NCBI RefSeq assembly: GCF_017654485.1 | Contig: NZ_CP061091.1 | Location: 2,238,501-2,302,500 of the forward strand | From: Roseomonas marmotae | Lineage (GTDB): Bacteria > Pseudomonadota > Alphaproteobacteria > Acetobacterales > Acetobacteraceae | Direction of reading: 5' to 3' | DNA length: 64,000 nt | Shown here: piece by piece, positions 59,440-64,000 of the stretch | How the letters are laid out: each line of letters opens with the position of its first letter | Position numbering within the stretch: position 1 is the first letter of the stretch | The notes under the pieces: generated by a model | What the model saw: the letters and a program-made list of their open reading frames with translations, nothing else | Databases searched by the model: none | Told to the model about the DNA's origin: nothing | Position numbers and translations under genes: made by a program

Positions 59440-60362
59440 CCCGCCGCGTGATCATCGACTGCGACCCCGGCACGGACGACGCCATCGCCCTTTGGCTAGC
59501 CCTTGCGTCACCCGAAATCGAGGTTTCCCTGGTCACGGTGGCCGGCGGCAATGCGGGGCTCGCGAGCACCCTGGCGAATGCCAGCGCCGTGGTGGGCCTG
59601 GCAGGGCGGCCGCTGCCCATCGTGGCCGGCGCCGACCGCCCCTTGCTCGGCGCCTTCAGGGCTGATGTGCGGGTGCATGGCATGGATGGCCTGGCCGGCG
59701 TGAAGCTGCCGGACGGGCCGGCACCCGCGCCGGGCGTGGCGGCCGATGCGATCCGGGAGCAATTGCGGAACGCCGCCCCGGCCTCCGTGACCTTGCTGGG
59801 CATCGCCGCCGCGACGAACCTGGCCCTTGCTCTCGCCACAGAGCCGGCCCTGGCCGACCGGGTGGAGGAGATCGTGCTGATGACGGGAGCCGTGGGCGAG
59901 GGAAACTGGACCCCGGGTGCCGAGTTCAACGCAGCCATGGACCCGGAGGCGCTGGCCATCCTGCTGGCGTCCGGCCGCCCCGTCACCCTGACGACACTGG
60001 AACTGACCGCCCAGGCATTGGTGACAGAGGAACGCATCGCGGCCCTGCGGTCCCTGGAAGGCGGGCTCTGCCTGGCGGCCTGCTGCGACATCATGGACGC
60101 CGTGCCACCCTCGCGGCGCCTGAATCACCGGGGGCATCCTCTGCACGACCCCTGCGCAGTGGCCTGGATCATCGCGCCCAGGCTCTTCACGGCACGGGAT
60201 GTCGCGGTGCAGGTGGAATGCGGCACCGGGCCCGGACGTGGCCGCACCCATATCGACCGCTGGGGCCGCAGCGGCGTCCCACCGCATGCCCGGTTGCTGG
60301 AAACCATCGATCCTGACGGCTTCTTCGCGCTTCTCGGCGAGCGGCTGACGCGCCTTCCCTAG
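59436..60362 (+). CDS. nucleoside hydrolase
   Basis: 308 residues of the inosine-uridine-preferring family. Calcium-binding opening VIIDCDPGTDDAIALWLA, then LVTVAGGNAGLASTLANA and VLMTGAVGEGNWTPGAEFNA, with the late acidic residue in HPLHDPCAVAWIIAP. It cleaves the N-glycosidic bond of ribonucleosides for salvage. The start overlaps the amidohydrolase stop by four bases. Its stop shares CTAG with the stop of the opposing kinase gene. Confidence 0.93.
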   Translation: MTRRVIIDCDPGTDDAIALWLALASPEIEVSLVTVAGGNAGLASTLANASAVVGLAGRPLPIVAGADRPLLGAFRADVRVHGMDGLAGVKLPDGPAPAPGVAADAIREQLRNAAPASVTLLGIAAATNLALALATEPALADRVEEIVLMTGAVGEGNWTPGAEFNAAMDPEALAILLASGRPVTLTTLELTAQALVTEERIAALRSLEGGLCLAACCDIMDAVPPSRRLNHRGHPLHDPCAVAWIIAPRLFTARDVAVQVECGTGPGRGRTHIDRWGRSGVPPHARLLETIDPDGFFALLGERLTRLP

Positions 60363-63301
60363 GTCTCGGCCTCCCGGGCCGTCTCCATCATCGGTAACGC
60401 GTCCAGCCAGCGCAGGATCTCGGGCAGGGTGTCCTGCAACGCCGTCCGGGCCTGTTCCAGTGTGTCCTCGACATGGTCGCCGGCAATGACGCTTCGGTTC
60501 AGTGCCTCCAGCGCCCGCACCAGGCGCGTGGCGCCCAGTGTGCGGGACACGCCGGCAAGCCGATGCACGAGGGCGCGGAGCTGCGCGGCATCGGTCGTGC
60601 TGTTCATGGCCGCCAAGGTTTCGGCCCCACGGCGCAGCTCGACAACAAACTCGGCCATCACCGCCGGGGCGGCCGCACCCAGGTCACGGGTCAGCGCCTC
60701 GAACGCTGCCATGTCCAGCGCGGGTGCCAGCACCGCCGCGGCGGAGGCGGAGGATGCCGCCGCCCCGCCGAATTCGATAACGACCCGCAGCAGGTTCTCG
60801 CGGTCGATCGGCTTGGAAAGATGCGCGTTCATGCCGGCCGCGGTGCAGGCCGCGACCTGCTCAGGCAGCACGGAGGCCGTCACGGCGACAATCGGAACCT
60901 GGTTGCGGGGCGGCGGCAACTGCCGGATACGGCGGGTGGATTCCAGGCCATCCATCACCGGCATCTGCAGATCCATCAGCACCAGGTCGAAATCCTCGGC
61001 CTGCACCGCGGCCAGTGCCGCGGCGCCGTCCTCGACAAGGGTGACATGATGGCCCGCGCTGGTCAGCATGGCGCGGGCCACCAGCCGGTTGGCCGCCACA
61101 TCGTCCACCACCAGCACCCGGAGAGGCGTCACCCGCGCCGGCAGAGGCGGCGGGAGGGAGGCGGGCTGTGGCTCCAGCTCCTTGCCGGGCGCGCCGGACT
61201 TGGCCGGCCAGGGCAGCTCCGCCTCCGGCAGCGGCAGCTCGACCCAGAACAATGCGCCACCCTCGGGCGGGCTGTCATAGCCGATGCGGCCGTCCATGAG
61301 TGCCGCCAGCTGCGAAGCGATGGCCAGGCCGAGCCCGGTGCCAGTACCGACATCGTTTCCGGTGGTGGGTGCGGCGAGCTGGACAAAATCCTGGAACAGC
61401 ATGTGCTGCTTGTCGGGCGGCACGCCCGGGCCACTGTCCTGCACCTCCAGCCGCAGGCCCTTGTCGTTCTGAAGCGGCCCCGCGCGCAGCCAGATCTCGC
61501 CACGCTCGGGCGTGAATTTCACGGCGTTTGAGAGCAGGTTCAGCAATAGCTGGCGCAGCCGCATGGGGTCGACCAGCACCGCTTCCGGCGTGCCGATCTC
61601 CACATCCATATGGAAGGATTGCTGCTTGCGGACGATCTCCGGTCCCATCAGCGTCACGCAGCGTTCCAGCAGCGGGCGCAACTCGGTGGGCGCCGGGCGT
61701 ATCTCCAGCCGACCGGCGGCGATCTTGGAAAGGTCCAGCAAACCATTGACCAGATCCAGCAGGTGCCGGGCCGCGTCATGCAGCGTCTGCAACTGTTCCT
61801 TCTGGTCTGCTGTCACGCGCGGGTCGTTCAGCAACACCTGCGCGAAGCCGAGGATGCTGTTCAGGGGCGTGCGTAGCTCGTGGCTCATACGTGCCAGGAA
61901 CTGGCTTTTGGCCTCACCGGCGGCGGCGGCGGCGTCACGGGCGGCCGCCAGATCATCGATGGTGCGCTTGATCTCCGTGATATCGGTGCGGATGCCGACG
62001 GTGCCGCCGCCGGGCGTGGCACGCTCCGTCACCAGCACCCAGCGGCCATCGGGCAGCAGGCGCTCCATCGGGCGGTTCTCGCCCCGGTGCCAGAGCCGCA
62101 TCTCTTCCAGGAAGGTGTCGACGTCGTTGCCAGCCTGCGGATACTGGCCGCGCTTGAAGCCTTCCCGCATGATGTCGTCGAAATGCGCGCCGGGTTTGAT
62201 GAACGGTGCGCTGGCGCGATAGAAATCCTTGTAGCGGCTGTTGCAGGCGATGAGCCGGTCGTCCGCATCCCACATGACGAAGCCATCGGTCATCGAATCG
62301 ATGGCGCTTTCAAGCATGGAGCGCCAGCGGCTGCGCTCGGCCTCCACCTTTTCCCGCTGCCGCAGGGCCAGGATCAACGTGGCGGCGATCACCATGACGA
62401 GCACGGCGAAACCGGCGGAAATCATGTAGGCGCGGGTGCGCTCCTTCTCCCACCCCGCCAGTGCCGCGTCGAGCTGCATGCTGACGGCGAGGGACAGGGT
62501 CGGATAGAGCGTCGGCCGGACGGCCGAGATGATGTTGTCGCCGTTGAAGCGGCTGGTGGACTGGAAGATCTCCGTGCCATCGGGGCGGGAGAGGCGCGCG
62601 AAGGACGGCGGCAGCAGCTTGTGCCCGATCAGCGTCTCGTCATGCGGCAGGCTGGCCATCAGCGTGCCGTCGTCGCGCTCCAGGCTGATGCGCAGCCCGC
62701 CGCCTTCGCCGCTGACCGCCAGAAGCGTGCTGATGACGGGAACCGGCACCTCCGCCACCGCGACCAGCGGCCCGGTTTCCGGCAGCGTGATCCGGCGTGC
62801 CATGAACAGCGCCCATTCTCCCGTGGCCGGGTTGCGGAAGGGGCCGCCGATCATCACGGCCCCCGCGCGTGAGCCGCTGTCGAAAAAGGCCGCCGTGAGC
62901 GAGGAGGGCAGAGGCCGCCGGCGGGAGACGGCGAGGCCGGTCGCCACCGGGATGCCATCCGGCCTCACCAGCAGCACGTCGCGGAAGGTGAAGTTCTGGT
63001 TGTTCAGCTCCCGCAGCACTTTCTCGACCTGCTGCATATCCAGCGAGCCACGCGCCGAGAGCGGCGCGAGGATCGCCGGCATGCCCGCGAGCATGGCGTC
63101 CACGGAAACGAGGTTGCGATTGAGCGAGGCTTCCACCGCGCGCGCGATCCGCTGGACCGTCTCGGAAGCGGCTGTCATCGCCGCCTCCCGCGCGCGGCTT
63201 ACCAGAAGGCCGGTGGTGACCCACTGCGCCGCCAGCAGCACGGCGGCACCCAGAATGACAGCAAGCCGCAGACGCCGGGAATGCAGCATTTCAATGCGCA
63301 T
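60359..63301 (-). CDS. hybrid sensor histidine kinase with receiver and HPt domains
   Basis: 980 residues. Two membrane helices (about 12-34 and 292-313) enclose a periplasmic Cache/CHASE-like sensor of roughly 255 residues. A cytoplasmic PAS domain (about 330-445) follows, then the HisKA with His474 in MSHELRTPLNSIL, the ATPase domain (NLLSNAVKF, GTGTGLGLAIASQL), a receiver domain with phospho-Asp777 in DLVLMDLQMPVMDG, and a C-terminal HPt with His913 in LVHRLAGVSRTLGA. This is a complete phosphorelay up to the missing response regulator. It begins within ten bases of the dctP stop; ATG 63289 is an alternative start. Confidence 0.93.
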   Translation of the reverse strand: MRIEMLHSRRLRLAVILGAAVLLAAQWVTTGLLVSRAREAAMTAASETVQRIARAVEASLNRNLVSVDAMLAGMPAILAPLSARGSLDMQQVEKVLRELNNQNFTFRDVLLVRPDGIPVATGLAVSRRRPLPSSLTAAFFDSGSRAGAVMIGGPFRNPATGEWALFMARRITLPETGPLVAVAEVPVPVISTLLAVSGEGGGLRISLERDDGTLMASLPHDETLIGHKLLPPSFARLSRPDGTEIFQSTSRFNGDNIISAVRPTLYPTLSLAVSMQLDAALAGWEKERTRAYMISAGFAVLVMVIAATLILALRQREKVEAERSRWRSMLESAIDSMTDGFVMWDADDRLIACNSRYKDFYRASAPFIKPGAHFDDIMREGFKRGQYPQAGNDVDTFLEEMRLWHRGENRPMERLLPDGRWVLVTERATPGGGTVGIRTDITEIKRTIDDLAAARDAAAAAGEAKSQFLARMSHELRTPLNSILGFAQVLLNDPRVTADQKEQLQTLHDAARHLLDLVNGLLDLSKIAAGRLEIRPAPTELRPLLERCVTLMGPEIVRKQQSFHMDVEIGTPEAVLVDPMRLRQLLLNLLSNAVKFTPERGEIWLRAGPLQNDKGLRLEVQDSGPGVPPDKQHMLFQDFVQLAAPTTGNDVGTGTGLGLAIASQLAALMDGRIGYDSPPEGGALFWVELPLPEAELPWPAKSGAPGKELEPQPASLPPPLPARVTPLRVLVVDDVAANRLVARAMLTSAGHHVTLVEDGAAALAAVQAEDFDLVLMDLQMPVMDGLESTRRIRQLPPPRNQVPIVAVTASVLPEQVAACTAAGMNAHLSKPIDRENLLRVVIEFGGAAASSASAAAVLAPALDMAAFEALTRDLGAAAPAVMAEFVVELRRGAETLAAMNSTTDAAQLRALVHRLAGVSRTLGATRLVRALEALNRSVIAGDHVEDTLEQARTALQDTLPEILRWLDALPMMETAREAET

Positions 63302-64000
63302 AGGCCGGGATGCCCAGCGTGGGACCCAGATACCGGTTCCAGGCATCGGCACAATCCGGCCCGCAGCGATCCACCCAGCGCGGCAAGACCGTCTGTACCA
63401 GCAGGCTGCGCCGGCGGGCATCGTCGGCGGGGGTCACCGGTACGATGGTGAGGCTGCCCCGCGCATCAGTCGTGCAGCCCGGCTTGCCGGCGCTGCAGTC
63501 CAGACCTTCGCCCGTCTCGCGCGCCGCGGCTTCCCAGATGCTCTCCTCCAGATCCGTGAGGCCTTTCTGGATGACCTCGCGAATATCCTGGGGCAAGGCT
63601 CGCCAGGCTTCCTGGTTGGCACCGAACACCGAGACCCCCCATGTCAGGGCCATGGAATGGATATGCGACGTCACTTCCTGCAGCCCGACGGCATTGCCGG
63701 ATAATGTGCCGGTGACAGCGCATTCGACCACGCCTGCCTTCATGGCTTCGACAATGCCGGCGAAGGGAATGACCACCGGGGTGGCGCCCAGCGCCTCGAA
63801 CATCTCCGCCTGACCGACGGAGGAGGCGCGGATTCGGCGGCCCGCCAGGTCCGCGAGGCCCGTGAAAGGCCGGCGGCACCAGGTGACCTGGGCCGGGTAG
63901 GTGTAGACCGCCAGGAGTTCCGTCCCGTAGCGTTCCTGCAACAGCCGCTTCAGATGCGGGCGGTAGAGGCGCACGGTCTGGCGCAGGTTGGCGAAATCCG
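63291..64000 (-). CDS. dctP: TRAP transporter solute receptor (DctP family), 5' truncated
   Basis: The frame runs open past the right edge (minus strand), so the N-terminus and signal peptide are missing; an in-frame GTG at 63974 is probably internal. The visible 236 residues contain DctP-type segments RPFTGLADLAGRRIRASSVG, VIPFAGIVEAMKAGVVECAV and VTSHIHSMALTWGVSVFGAN. The C-terminus is unusual in holding an extra Cys-containing insertion (CSAGKPGCTTDARG) and a CGPDC pair. The sensor kinase gene overlaps its stop, suggesting a receptor for signalling, for transport, or both. dctQM are not in view. Confidence 0.88.
   Translation of the reverse strand, partial: DFANLRQTVRLYRPHLKRLLQERYGTELLAVYTYPAQVTWCRRPFTGLADLAGRRIRASSVGQAEMFEALGATPVVIPFAGIVEAMKAGVVECAVTGTLSGNAVGLQEVTSHIHSMALTWGVSVFGANQEAWRALPQDIREVIQKGLTDLEESIWEAAARETGEGLDCSAGKPGCTTDARGSLTIVPVTPADDARRRSLLVQTVLPRWVDRCGPDCADAWNRYLGPTLGIPAYAH

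Noticed and set aside
1..64000. CRISPR arrays, tRNA or rRNA genes, insertion sequences, prophage
   Set aside because: No regularly spaced direct repeats, cloverleaf-like sequence with CCA-end context, rRNA segments, transposase motifs or phage genes were recognised. Intergenic space is too small for most of them.

Overview
This 64-kb window is a densely coded, high-GC chromosomal segment with almost no intergenic space. It most resembles an alphaproteobacterium of the Acetobacteraceae (Roseomonas-like). That call is inferred from base composition, the rpoZ-rsh-acpS and lepB-rnc-era-recO-parC gene blocks, the TPP-riboswitch-led thiamine-precursor transporter, and many orphan solute-binding proteins. 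I saw no tRNA, rRNA, CRISPR array, insertion sequence or prophage. Both edges cut a gene: the 3' part of a HerA-like ATPase on the left and the 3' part of a TRAP solute receptor (dctP) on the right.

Layout: 1-8.5 kb holds the ATPase tail, a secreted orphan protein, an orphan NMT1-type binding protein, a DUF599 membrane protein, icd with a strong terminator, an ABC exporter, a small lipoprotein, a stand-alone AsnC-type effector domain and an MFS carrier. 8.6-14.6 kb holds a ThDP enzyme, gamma-glutamyltransferase, an overlapping pair (sulfite-oxidase-like Mo enzyme plus exported glutathione peroxidase) and a second MFS carrier. 14.7-31.9 kb is housekeeping on the minus strand: rpoZ-rsh-acpS and lepB-rnc-era-recO-mug, then parC. 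The two halves are separated by about 7 kb carrying an LLM oxidoreductase, a divergent EpmB/EpmA pair for EF-P beta-lysylation, the N-end-rule transferase bpt, a penicillin-acylase-type hydrolase and yraN.

31.4-37.4 kb is a tightly overlapping minus-strand operon, coxG-moxR/coxD-coxE-xdhC-xdhC-mocA-like-folK. It is a maturation set for a molybdenum hydroxylase of the CO-dehydrogenase family, but no structural subunit lies in view. 37.6-52.1 kb holds prpB, the TPP-riboswitch-controlled thiZXY operon, an AcuC-type deacetylase, DUF192, MBL and DUF815 proteins, yajC convergent with sodB, an NDUFAF6-like protein, a divergent lrp/dadA pair, and a metNI operon with two metQ copies. The metN leader carries a SAM-II-like motif.

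52.6-64 kb holds a DbpA-like RNA helicase, an M20-fold protein that has lost several metal or catalytic residues, a scavenging cluster (FadR-type regulator, peptide-type binding protein, M20D amidohydrolase, nucleoside hydrolase), and a multi-domain hybrid histidine kinase directly behind the TRAP receptor gene. The items I consider most worth following are the SAM-II-like leader, the apparent M20 pseudoenzyme, the maturation operon with its likely non-AUG coxE start, the NDUFAF6-like protein and the receptor-kinase pair.
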